Translations under genes and position numbers: made by a program
Notes under the pieces: model-generated
What the model was told of the DNA's origin: nothing
Seen by the model: the letters and a program-made list of their open reading frames with translations, nothing else
Databases searched by the model: none
Shown: in pieces, positions 53,190 to 64,000 of the stretch
Layout of the letters: every line of letters starts with the position of its first letter
Numbering within the stretch: position 1 is the first letter of the stretch
Source: Limnanthes douglasii subsp. nivea
Taxonomy: Eukaryota; Streptophyta; Magnoliopsida; Brassicales; Limnanthaceae
Assembly: GCA_036936605.1 (NCBI GenBank)
Contig: JAUPFV010000003.1
Span: 149,638,997 to 149,702,996 of the forward strand
Length of the DNA stretch: 64,000 bases
Direction of reading: 5' to 3'

Positions 53190-53352
53190 CGTCCTAAGGT
53201 TCAGTGTGGTCCATAGACAAGATAGGGTTAGCTTTGACAGTTTTTTGGTTCTTAGTTGAGCAAATTGGAGGTTAAATGTTTGAAGACTTTATTTTGGTAA
53301 AGTTTGGGAAGCTGGTTTTTGGCACCATGATTGGACAGCAGACCTGGAGGTC
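53190..53352. repeat. Direct repeat left of the PITH fragment
   Basis: GTCCTAAGGTTCAG to GGCACCATGATTGGACAGC and GACCTGGAG; a similar segment is at 53926-54070. The two flank the PITH-domain exons. Confidence 0.85.
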
Positions 53353-53466
53353 TGGAGGATGTTTGGAGGCTTTATTTTGGTTAGGTACAAGAAGTATACT
53401 CAGCAGGTATTTGACTCAAGAATCTTAACTAAAAAGATAGATCTCGGTTCTGATCGAAATCTAATC

Positions 53467-53786
53467 ATGTCTGCTGATTCAGCGAGCGGAGTTCCAAAAG
53501 GCCAAGTAAGTGCTTCCAGATTCAAATCTCTTTGTGTCGTCTGGTGATTGAAGAAAACCTCGAGAAAACAAAGCCGGACTTTTCTTTTGATCTATAAAAA
53601 ACAATGATGTAGTCTTTTGGGTTTTTGCATCTCCGTTTCACAATTTTCTGTAACAATTATGAATACTAATTTCTGGGTTTCTTGTTTTTGAATTAACAGG
53701 TTGATCTATTGGACTCCATTGATTGGTCTAGTGTTGAATGTCTTAACCAAAGTAGCAGTCACTCTCTCCCTAATGCTCTCAAACAG
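53467..53786 (+). pseudogene. PITH-domain protein, first two coding exons only
   Basis: Exon 1 (53467-53505) encodes MSADSASGVPKGQ and ends at a GTAAG donor. Exon 2 (53700-53786) encodes [20 protein letters not shown] and HSLPNALKQ and ends at a GTGATT donor; both exons are phase 0. This closely matches the N-terminus of the plant PITH-domain protein At3g04780 (related to the C-terminal half of animal TXNL1, which binds the proteasome), as I remember it. The continuing exons, with the conserved GYREDEGLNLES-type start, were not found in the next 2 kb. The frame is undamaged in what remains, so truncation looks recent. Confidence 0.82.
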
Positions 53787-53925
53787 GTGATTTTTGATAA
53801 CTACAATAATCTTTGAGGTTCTCCGGATTTTCAAATTCATTTTGTGAATATGATGATTATCTTCAATTCAGTAACCGGAATGGTGCTAGGTTACCTCAAA
53901 ATGAGCCTATATTGAATCATATATA

Positions 53926-54070
53926 TGCGTCCTAAGGTTCAGGGTTGGTGTGCTTTGACACTTTTCTGGCTCGTAGTTGAGTAAATTGCAGGCTGATGTT
54001 TGGAAATTTTATTTAGGTTAGATGTGGGTAGCTGGTTTTTGGCACCATGATTGGACAGCGGATCTGGAGT
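53926..54070. repeat. Direct repeat right of the PITH fragment
   Basis: Similar to 53190-53352 with small deletions; shared GGTTTTTGGCACCATGATTG. Its position directly after PITH exon 2 suggests a local duplication linked to loss of the rest of the gene. Confidence 0.85.
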
Positions 54071-54464
54071 CTTTTTATTTCAAACTTAAACTCATTCGAC
54101 GATGTCATATAATTGTTTCGGTTCAGGTTTTTGGCTCATTGTAGAGCAACTGTAGACTGGGTTCGGGAAGAAATTTGCAGTGCCCAATCAATTTACATGT
54201 AAAGAGGGCCACATTAAATGAAAATGGCAGCTGCATTTTTCTTCTAATTATTATACTTAAGCGTACATTCTATTTCCTCTGTAAAACGATTACATATGTG
54301 ATAGTCACATATATTACAAAATAAACTCTTTATTTTGTTGTATTATAATGTCTTGACCTGGAAAAAAAAAATCACGATTAGTTTCATACAACAGTACTGA
54401 ATTTACGGTAATCGATTGGCTCTAGACTATATCCTTGGCATTGAGGGCTAACTATCTGTAATAG

Positions 54465-54584
54465 AATATCTCATTAATTTTGATAAAATTTTAATTCGAG
54501 TGGCTTGTTTTATGAAGTTTATATAATATCTCATTAATTTTGATAAAATTTTAATTCGAGTGGCTTGTTTTATGAAGTTTATAT
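54465..54584. repeat. Perfect 60-bp tandem duplication
   Basis: Two identical 60-bp units, 54465-54524 and 54525-54584, beginning AATATCTCATTAATTTTG. The lack of any difference points to a recent event. Confidence 0.95.
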
Positions 54585-56051
54585 GATTAAAAAACATAAC
54601 TCTTTTTATAATTCTTGATCTTAAAAATATTTAAGCTTAGTTTTTTTCGAACAACCTGGAGTGTGCTTTTCGGTTAGAACTAAAACTGTCATTTGCTCTA
54701 GTTGAAGTGTTTGAAGTGTCTGTACAGGAAGCCTGAAACATAACACCACATGAACGAGTCTACATGTGTACTTATCAAGAACCCCATAAATCAAATCAAA
54801 TGTCAAAACAAGCTTTAACCTAATATGCACTAGCTATTATAGCACAAAATCCTTTCCATTGAATTACAACTTCATCCCAAGACTGGAGGTGTAGATGACC
54901 ATCTAACTACTGTCGGTTGCCGTGTACACATATTGGTTATGAATATTATGCTTAACCACAAAATGGACTCATCAACCTGCAATCGCAAAACATAAAATTA
55001 TCGAAAAATAAGAAATTTTACTTACGAATATTATATTTCTTTATTCTTTTACTTAAAATGTCTTGCCTCGTTTGAAAAAATCTTGTTCTCTGAACTGGTT
55101 GTTTTTCTGTAACTTTGAGCTGTTTGGGGTCGGATACCGGACTCTTTTATGGCTATGAGTTCAGTTTTTAATCCCTCATCAGTACAACCGAATTCATACG
55201 GATTTAATCATGCAATTATTAATTCCTTTAGCACAAAAGGTCCAAATTAAGGTGGTGTTTGGTGGACAGTTCATAAACTGAAAAGCTAGCTTACGATAAG
55301 CCCCACAATAAAAGCTACCTCTTTACTTTACTGTACTTTTAAGTTGTCCCCTCCACCGCGATCAACAACATTCATATACCGTCTAACCAAACTGATCGCT
55401 ATGTTTCTCGAAGGACCATACTCATCGTCCGGTGAAACAGAACCGCCTAGCGAACACTTCTGACATATAAGAATCACAACTTCTCATTTTCGTTATATAT
55501 AAGGTAAAGCAACAATTTTTAGACTTCGAAGTTTTCTTTTTCTACTCTTTTTTTCTTACCAACATTCTCTTAGGAGAAATTTGAGGCCGTCGTAGATGTG
55601 TGTTGGGCTGACTATGAAATCTTCAAGTGAAAGAAGAGTTATATACTACATCTGTTGTAGGGGAAGTTATGGACCAAATCATTGGAATAACAAGCATGGT
55701 CTAGAGAATATGGAATCGGATTGAATTAATCTTGTCCAATCCCGACCCCTCCATTCGTAGACATAATCAAATAAGTAGTGAGGAACAATTTAGTGTAGGA
55801 TTATTTTGTTTGTATATACCCCAATAGCACACCATACAGTGGATTGGAATACAAGCTGTCAAATTTGGTCATAGTCTTATGTACCAATAGAGCCTTAAGT
55901 TGTACATTCTCTCTGATGAAATGTAGATATAGGCTATTTATTACTATTACATATCTATAGGCTGAGAAAAGTTTTTGAGGATAATTAGAAATCTGTCATT
56001 TTAGGTCTGCCCATCTATATTTACCAGTTAAGATTGACAATGACAAATCTT
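54585..56051. other. Intergenic region before duplication copy 2
   Basis: No gene recognised. Around 55252-55400 GGTGTTTGG and, later, CTAACCAAAC resemble imperfect ends of a hAT-type MITE; this is only a weak lead. Confidence 0.35.
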
Positions 56052-58411
56052 TTACTCGATAAGTCTCGCAAGATGTGCGCTCTTAACCTAACTATGCTGA
56101 TAATCACGACTAAGCTGCTGCAACAATTGGAGCTTAACATACATATTGATATTCTGTATCTCATTATAGTAGCATAACATCTGAGGAATATAGTTGTGGA
56201 ACATCAGATGTAAGGCAAGGGCTACCGCTAGCTTTAGGTGATGCTCAACCGAGCTATCATTTTTCTGCTCAGACGTCGGCAGGAGCTGCTGCAGGGTATC
56301 TACCTCGACAGTGTTGCATTACACTGACCTTAAAACGGAAAAAATACGTCATGATCTCGATCAAATCATCAAAAATCTTAAACAGTTGGTACGTTCTTTG
56401 ATTTCTTATCTCGTGGGCTATTTTTGTGCAGTCATGAAGATCTTCTAATTCTTCACTAATTTTTTGAATTTATTTTGTGCTAGCAGCCAAGCCAAAAGAA
56501 ATTGATTTCTACTTTGAGAAATAATGTTGGTTTACTTGTTTTGAGTCATATTATATTTTTTAACTGTCTTAAATCACAAGCATTTCAAACGTTATATTTA
56601 TTATTTCAAAAATATATTTTTATTCTATTTAGAAACTATAATATTTGTCCATCCGAAAGATGTATGATGTTACAGCATCCATATATCTATTATTAAAAAT
56701 CCTATTTAATATTTTGGTAATACTATGTTAAAGGTTTCAATGAAATCTTGATTTGGATATCTTATACCGAAAATAAAATTACGATAAAATATTATTATAA
56801 AAATATTAAAATATATTGAAAGTTAATACACTATAAAGTTTCCAAAGTTTTTGGACTAATATTAAATAATTTTTTAATATAGGATTCGTCTATAACATCG
56901 TTAACGTATATGAGATAAGATCGTACGTTAAAAGATATAACAAGAATTATATTTTTTTATTCAACGCTATTTATATTACCACGAGGATAAATAATAAAAA
57001 TTATTGCATATCTTATTAATAAAATTCTAAAAAAAGCAACCTCCAAAACATCCTATGATATTTAAACTAAACGCAAACCTAGTTTGAAGCATTTACATGA
57101 TTGAAGATGTTCAGATGTAACGAAACGTTATAGGTTGAGTAAAAAAAAGTTAATACAAATCAGTTTGCACTTATTTTATTGCATATTGTTAAATGTAAGA
57201 TAAAATAAGTCAAAGCATAATTTTGTTCTCTAAATTGGTTTACTATATTAATTAAATTTTCTATATTAATTAAATATTCTATATTTATAAAAAAAAATTA
57301 ATTAGATCTTTTATATTATTTAGACGTCTATTAATTAGATTTCTCACTAATTGAGTTTTTTATATTAATTAAATTTCTTAACTAATTGATTAAGATTTAT
57401 CATAAACAACTTATATATATAAAAAAAGATATTGTTTTGCATGTGTGGCGTGACGTGAACTGAGTTGCATATTTCTTCAAAGAGAGAAACTAGCTCTAAG
57501 TCTTTTGAGAGATAAGTAAGGTGATAGATAAACACTGAAGAATGGGTTTTGTGACTCACGTCATCTTTGTTTACAAAGAGTAATTGAGTCATTTGTGTTT
57601 GAAACTCTTTATGTAACCTACTTATTTACAAAGAGTGTCTAGGATTCAACTTAGCGATTCTTATTATGGATGGGTCGGATGTTGTTTGGATAATGCTGGT
57701 TTCCCTAAGAAGTGGTACAGTGAGTGCGGAGATCTAATATCAATATTCGTTACTGGTGAAGAACACAAAGTAGACAGACGAAGATAGCAAATCTAGAGTA
57801 AAGTCAAGCGCAATCATAAATGATGGATTTCATGGAGAAGTATTAGATTCAAGCTATCTACTGGACTCGAAAGGCTTTAACAAATGGGAGGCATATAACT
57901 GAATTTAAACATAACTTTCTGTCTATAAGTATGTCAGATGAGGAAGGGTTTGGTATAATGGTGGAGGTGGAAAACTTATAGTCTTGGAAGATTCACATGT
58001 TGTTATGGAGGCTGATTGGACTGATAGTGTTTTAGTCAAGGATGTGTCCATAGTATATGAGGCGTCTAGTGTGGGGAATGGATTTGCTGGGATTCAGCTA
58101 GAGACAATTACAGGTCTGTCAGAGAAGATAAAGATCTAATCGAAGAAGCATCTGAAGAGGTTTATGACTGAAAATGATTTGGTATTAATGAACCGGTCAT
58201 TCATTTGTTACTGCTCTAAATTTGATATGCTTAGGCGCATAATCTTGAATAGTACCTTGAAAATGAAATAGCTGAGAAGATAAGTCGTAACTTACTTGGA
58301 GTAACGTTTATGCTTCTGTCAACTGAACAAAACAAGAGGTTAAGTGAATGAGTTGTTTGGACAACTATCATCGTTAATAAGAGCCCATAGACTTTTGGTT
58401 GTCATGGAGAT

Positions 58412-58618
58412 TTGTTAGGTACCAGAGGTGGATCTGGAATTGACATGGAGTTTGAATATAATGGTGGAGATATGGAGGCCTCTACGGAAAATATTTTCAA
58501 GCTGATTTCAAGTTTGGACTTTGCAAAGGAAGTTCAACCATTAATGGGTTTGGGTTTTGACTTGATGTCTGATGAGCAATTGAAAAGTGTTGTTCGGCCT
58601 TATCTTGGGATAGATTAG
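58412..58618 (+). other. Open frame inside the LTR element, copy 2
   Basis: Copy of the 39803-40009 frame, 68 residues, with Ser-to-Gly and Leu-to-Arg changes. Unrecognised. Confidence 0.3.
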
Positions 58619-58775
58619 ATGAACATTATTAAGGTTTTCTTGGATACACCACGTCGGGAAGACTTAACTATTAAAAAATATTGCCTCGATAGAGTTCATG
58701 AACTACATGAGAATTAATCACTCGAGGCATATAGGTGGACAATTTATCTCCGGTGAGTAGTTGGAACATCGGGGT

Positions 58776-58848
58776 AACATATACCATAGTTACTATAATC
58801 CTGGTGGGGGTAACATATATCATAGTTACTATAATCCTAGTGGAGAAT
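58776..58848 (+). repeat. Two ~37-bp tandem units before the right LTR (copy 2)
   Basis: Same repeat as 40162-40310 but with two units instead of four. Confidence 0.88.
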
Positions 58849-59832
58849 TGTTAAGTGTATGCTAAATGTGAGTTTGCTATATTAATTAGATTTTGATATT
58901 AATTAGATATTCAATATTAATTAGATATTCTATATTAATTAGATCTTTTATATTAATTAAATATTCTATATTAACTAGATATTATATATTAATTAGATAT
59001 TCTATATTAAGTAGATGTTCTACATTAATTAGATTTCTTTATTAATTAAGTATTTTTATCTTAATTAGATCTTTTACAATAATTAGATTTATATATTAAT
59101 TAAATCTTCTATTAATTTGGTTTTTTTATATTAATTAGATTTTCTATTAATTTTGTCTTCGATATTAATTAGGTTCTATTATAGTTGATTAAGATTTATC
59201 AGAATTGACCTATAAATAGAAGAAGATATTGCTTTGCAATGTGTAGCGTGATGCAATGTGAGTTGAATATTTCTTTCAGAGAGAGAAACTAGCTCTAGGT
59301 CTTCTAAAAGATAAATACTAAAGAGAGGGTTGTGTGAATCATATTATCTTTTGTTATAAAGAGTGATTGGGTACTTTGTGTTTAAGAGTCTTTCATAAAC
59401 CTACTTATTTATAAAAATACTGTTCTTAACCTGTGGATGTAAAATTTCTTCACTATCTGAAACATATTAGATCTCTTATTGTGTGATTTATTTATTTTTA
59501 TTATTCTTTCTTATTGACTTTGTTCTTTAAATAAGATAAGAGTCAAAGCTCGTATTACCTTTTATAGCCTCTCAGGTAGGTGTTTGCCTATGTTGGTCAC
59601 TACTTTGGCTGAGTGGCTAGGATTCGGCCTAACGAGTCTTTTTAAGACCGGGTCAGATCTTGTTCGAATATTACTGGTTTCTCTACCATGTATTCATGTA
59701 ATTTATTTCAATATAAATTTTTATTAGACTTCCATCATAAATAATTTCAAGGTGAGAACTTAAAATTCTAAGAGAATTTCTCCTTTAAGGAGAAGAATTC
59801 GGTAACAAAAGTTTTTTTATTCATAAATAATC

Positions 59833-60207
59833 TTGGAGATTAATAAATTCTTAAATGATGATAGTCAATTATCGAATGATTTGGTGTTAATACCAACCAT
59901 TCAAAAGCCGTTAGAACATACAAATACTCAAGTTGATATTTGTCATCCACCTTTGGGAATGGTTCCTTATAAACAAATTAAAATATTTGAATTAGACAAA
60001 AATGAAGTTATTCTTGATAAGCAAAATCTATTTCTTCAAAAAGTTCAATTTGAAGTATTTTGTATTTTCAAAGGTCCATCAGAAAGAAACTCTATATTTT
60101 CTATTTATACAATCTATCTTCATGAACAAGAATATTTTTATTGTTTAACAAAAAATAATCTTCGAAATTTCCCTCGAGCCATGCATTTTTTTTTAGTTAT
60201 GGATTAA
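59833..60207 (+). other. Unknown ORF in duplication copy 2
   Basis: 124-residue counterpart of 41294-41674 with about a dozen substitutions, most changing the amino acid (for example Gly to Asp three times near the N-terminus). No domain is recognised, and the substitution pattern suggests drift. Confidence 0.3.
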
Positions 60208-63200
60208 CATAATGAACAAATAGTACAAATTTAGTAAATATAATTTTTTTTTGAGGTAATATCATTACCATAAAAAACAAATTAATTAGTTAATGAATTT
60301 TAATAACTATACGGGATTCGAAGGGTAATTTGGAAAAGCATAAAACATAACTAGTTGAAAGAGGTTTTTACTCAACATGAATGAATTGAATTGAAAAATA
60401 AACACTCTCTTATTTTCTTGAATAATTCTTCTGAGAAAATCATTTGTTAGAAAATAAAGTTCATAAATAAAAACTTACAAAAGTTGAAGATGAACTTCTC
60501 ATCAGAAAGTTGACGTAAATTTGGTCGAAATTATGGAAGCTTGAGACACGTATTAAAAATATTTTCGAAATGGGATCACAATATTTATTTGATCCTCCAA
60601 TGAAATTTATCTTGAGATGTAACAGGCTTTGTGATTTTTAACACAAACAATTAGAAATAAAAAATAAAAAATAAAAATCGATAAATATTGATAAATGAGA
60701 CATATTTTCCTTTCTAGAGATTTTGAGAGCGTTATGAATCATATAATTCACCTCTTGAATCATCTCCTTGTTTATAAAGATCATTAAGCCGTGGTAGAGT
60801 TTATCACGACAAGAGTTTTGATTTTCGCTAAAATGACTCATTTTAAATTAATTTTTGAAATATGACCAACTTTGCCGCGACAATTGATGTAATTGTCTTC
60901 TGTTAAAAAACGTGTCAAAAAATATGAAGATGTAAAATTATATTTCAACAGTATTATTTTGATATTTTAATACCTTCAAGAAATTGTTAGATATTTTTAA
61001 ATCAAAATTTATGTTTTAATTATTTTAAATATTAAACAATTTAAAATTAAAAATAAAAAAACTTTATTAATAATCAATTGAACGAAATAATGAATATAAA
61101 ATTTTAAATTTGAAAAGAAACCTAAAATTAAACGAAATTTGAACTCTTTGTACCTGTGTGACAATTTTTTCGGAAGTAATTGTGTGCCTCGTTTAAAATG
61201 ATTTGGAAACTCTTGCAAGGTACTTAGTTCTGATACTCACTTTAAATTTTGGATTCTACTCGGACCAACAAATGTTGAAATATTAATTTTAAAATTCTGG
61301 AAGTTTCCGAGTTATGATATGCACATTAGTAATATCAAATCACATCCCAAAGCGACAACATAAGTATGGAAACAGTTCTATTAGCACGTCAACTATATAT
61401 AAACCTCATTAAAACTTTTATGCACAATCTAGGCAGGAAAAAGTATGCAAGAGGTCCCTTCATAAGTTACAAATAATTTAGTTTAAAACAAATTGTACAT
61501 GACAGATAAAATTTTACACAAGGTAAAGCATGAGGTGTTTAATGTTCCATGGTGCTGAAGATTCCCCCCTTCTTCATCTATTAGTTTATAATTGCATGCT
61601 TTAAAATTTTCAGTCACCATTTTACGGCTTTATTAATTCGTTCAAAGCTTGCCAAACCTCTAATAATTATTATGAAAGAATAATTTTATCAAGACCTTAT
61701 CTCTCACTTTGAACTGACATCTCTTCGAAGTCCTAAGGCGTATTTACCCCTCATTAGGGTTTGGTTATGTTAGATACTCAAGTGAGCCTTTTTTTTATTA
61801 GATCCAATTTCGCTCTTCTTCCTTCTTTATTTCCTTATACAAAATAATTAAATATCATAAATGATGGAAGAACATTTGTGTTTGACCACAACATTCATAC
61901 CATACACGTGAACGAAAGGTATTTTACATTTGACGGTTCGAGTATACGTCATGTAAGCCCAACATCTTATAAACAATATGGCCATTTGTGCGTAGCCCAT
62001 GTCAAATTATTTTTAAGCCTTCCAAGATGCTTTGGTTCATGAACTTTATCTCACTATTTTCCTGAGGGTAAAAAGGGTATAGAATTGTTATTCTATATTC
62101 CTGGTTTGGAAATAAGATGATATCTCAATACTCTAAAACTGAAAATCATTGTTTGTGGTAATTTGTCTTGAGAGTCCAACTGTTGATATACATTAGTACA
62201 AATAAAACTGATCATCTCTTGGTAGTTAGCTTTGGGAGACCTCAACCCACTTCAAAAAATAGTCCACACCAAAAATGAAATACTTGTAGTCTCCTACAAC
62301 ACTGGGTAGTGGTCTGGCCAGGTTAGTGACCCATATATAAAAAAGTAACGCTTTGGATATTGATTGAGTGGTAAGGCTGGATAATGAATCATATTGATAG
62401 AACCTTGGAAGGGTTTAATCTTTTTCACTAAGTTATTACCGTCAGATAGTAGTATCGTTTAACAACCTTGGTAACAAGAATATTTGGGTTATAATTCTAA
62501 AATTTTACTAGGCTGAACCGACCCACAACAGAGTTACCTTAAAACTGATGACTCTTTAAAGCCCAACCATCAGAGAAAAGTTTGGATCAAAACTTTCTTA
62601 TATAGTGTCCCACCCAACAATTGAAATCTTTTCATTCTAAGTGTTAACCTTTGAGTTGTAACTTTATCCTCGGGAGAAATAATGTGTTCTAGAAAGTTTA
62701 AGATTTCAATCCTGAAGTCTATAGCCTCACAATCATTCAACTCATGTATTTTCTCATGAATTGGCTCGTGCTATTTATCATTTGAGGGATGTTCTTAAGG
62801 AGTGACCCATTGTTCGATCCTAGAGCAAGCTATCAAAGACAAATAATCTTCCTGAAAGCTTTTGGCCACTAGCACTTGTTCATAATTAATACTTCTGAAT
62901 AGTTGCGTCTGTCTTTTCAACACCTTAATATATTTAATTAGATGGTCCTTGTACGGCTCAACATGTCTGATGGCATGGCGGAAGATTAGAAGAAGAAAAC
63001 AATAAATATGACCATAACCCTAGGTTAGAGAATAAAGGAGACTTGTAGAAATAATCTCAAAATTATATTAATCAAAGTCTAACGGCAAAATAGGGTATAT
63101 GATGCTTTATATAGCACTACCCGAAACCCTAATTCCAAATAAGGAAAATTACATAAATGTTTTAAAATAAAATAAATAAGATTAATGCTAAAATATTAAA

Positions 63201-63269
63201 ACTGGTTTTCGAAGGCTTTACAGGTCGAATCTGGGTATCAAACTTAGTGACAAAGTCACATTTTTGAAA
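60208..63269. other. Non-coding AT-rich part of duplication copy 2
   Basis: Counterpart of 41675-44721; no gene recognised. Small indels relative to copy 1 include an extra AAAAATA unit near 60665 and a 4-bp ATAA deletion near 63175. Confidence 0.4.
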
Positions 63270-63364
63270 TCTGACGGGCTCTTCAAAATCTTCGATTTGA
63301 GTACATGTTTGACCCAATTCCGATCCCTGGGCGAGAAACCAGTCTGTTCGCAGTCTTCACTACA

Positions 63365-63640
63365 TCATCCTTCCCCGATTGGGAAGAATTCGACCTCGAA
63401 TTTGGAACGCTGAAACATTGACAGAACTGCAAAAACATTGGCGTGTTCACCGCTGATTTCAACTGGTACCAGCATAAGGGTGTAAGAGGTGAGAATCTGA
63501 ATGCTGCAGCTTTTGTCAAGAAGTAGTTTCTCAGCTTTGTCCCTTTTTACCATGTCATCAGCATTACTGTGGTCAACAATAACAAGATATACTCCACCCA
63601 CTTGTTCTATGTCTTCTTTTTCAACCCATTTACTAAGCAC
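63365..63640 (-). other. Minus-strand ORF, copy 2 counterpart of 44817-45092
   Basis: 91 residues with two substitutions (Arg to His, Lys to Glu). Unrecognised; described under copy 1. Confidence 0.4.
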
Positions 63641-63906
63641 AACATCACCCTTGCGCGTGGAAAAAAAGTTGTTGTCTTTCCAGTTCCAGACTGTGCTTGT
63701 TGTATCACATCAAAACCCTTGCAGAAAGGAACAATTACTCTTTGTTGAATAGTAGATGGCTTCTCAAGTTCTTCAGAGTATATTTTTGCCAACAAATTCA
63801 AAACAGTGCAATCTTCTACTTTTAACTTGTTACTCTTTCTTTTATTTCCCCAACTATCACAAAAAAATCCTCCAAGTTCTATTACGAAACCTAATCTTTT
63901 ATCCAT
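63607..63906 (-). pseudogene. eIF4A-like helicase fragment, copy 2
   Basis: 99-residue frame starting [13 protein letters not shown], with the Q motif EKPSTIQQR and motif I AQSGTGKT. Relative to copy 1 a one-base insertion near 63920 removes the PPR-like N-terminal part from frame. The rest of the helicase is absent. Confidence 0.7.
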
Positions 63907-64000
63907 TAAAACACTATTCTTTTCTTTTTATCAATTTATTCATAATCTCAAACATAAAAATACCATCTTCTATTTCTCCAATACGACAACATGTATCCAT

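Larger units (their letters stand above)
57187..59688 (+). mobile_element. Short non-autonomous LTR retrotransposon in duplication copy 2
   Basis: Same element as 38560-41149: left LTR from 57187, right LTR 58849-59688, and ~1.1-kb internal part with the 68-residue ORF at 58412-58618. Because both blocks carry it at the same place, it inserted before the duplication. Confidence 0.78.
56052..64000 (+). repeat. Large direct duplication, copy 2 (continues beyond the window)
   Basis: Matches 37426-45451 throughout. The left junction flank differs from copy 1 except for the 8-9 bp ACTCGAT region. Internal landmarks sit about 18.55-18.63 kb downstream of their partners. The window ends inside it, in the region equal to 45451 of copy 1. 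Confidence 0.93.

Noticed and set aside
37426..64000. Reading the two blocks as giant LTRs of one element
   Set aside because: The interior between them is a mixture of unrelated relics on both strands without a primer site or polypurine tract, and the blocks themselves contain another LTR element.

Overview
The window is AT-rich nuclear DNA from a flowering plant, most likely a eudicot. The evidence is two intact plant-type intron-containing genes (GT..AG introns), a plant L1-type LINE whose ORF2 ends in an RNase H domain, Ty1/copia and Ty3/gypsy remnants, and single-copy gene relics of plant families. I cannot name the species. All exon boundaries, element ends and family names were read by eye, without alignments or database searches.

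Layout. 1-5055: a flank and a decayed Ty1/copia element (571-5055) with ~110-bp LTRs and no visible gag. 6153-9809: an LTR element with ~340-bp LTRs, a nested related LTR, and a gag-like reading frame on the strand opposite to LTR polarity. 10291-16753: a nearly complete L1-type LINE whose 5' two thirds are inverted relative to its 3' third, bounded by a 16-bp target-site duplication; this is the pattern expected from twin priming. 17222-24553: an intact 12-exon gene for a POLLUX/CASTOR-like plastid envelope ion channel (PEC1/PEC2 family, about 829 aa). 25890-26439: a broken B-type cyclin fragment. 26806-29334: two ~230-bp inverted repeats enclosing a minisatellite and an MsrA pseudogene. 29335-29679: a solo LTR of the 6153-9809 family. 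30050-31560: a LINE 3' fragment. 32240-35082: an intact 3-exon gene for the plant homologue of CCDC47 (about 485 aa).

From 36 kb on the window is mainly repeat DNA. A copia RT relic (36095-37425) is split by a 660-bp solo LTR with 5-bp target duplications. A block of at least 8 kb (37426 to beyond 45451) recurs in direct orientation at 56052-64000 with few differences; it carries a short non-autonomous LTR retrotransposon, an unknown ORF, and a chimeric ORF with an eIF4A-like helicase fragment. Between the copies lie a decayed gypsy polyprotein (45780-48450), a second LINE fragment with inverted halves (49466-50760), a small single-exon gene for a protein with two EAR-type LDLN motifs (51211-51663), and the first two coding exons of a PITH-domain gene (53467-53786).

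The probably functional genes are the PEC-like channel, the CCDC47-like ER protein and perhaps the EAR-motif protein. They show no common pathway. The main interest is the record of transposition: two LINE copies with 5' inversions, a duplicated 3'-UTR hairpin with a compensatory change, an LTR family with an antisense gag-like frame, and a large direct duplication carrying gene fragments.
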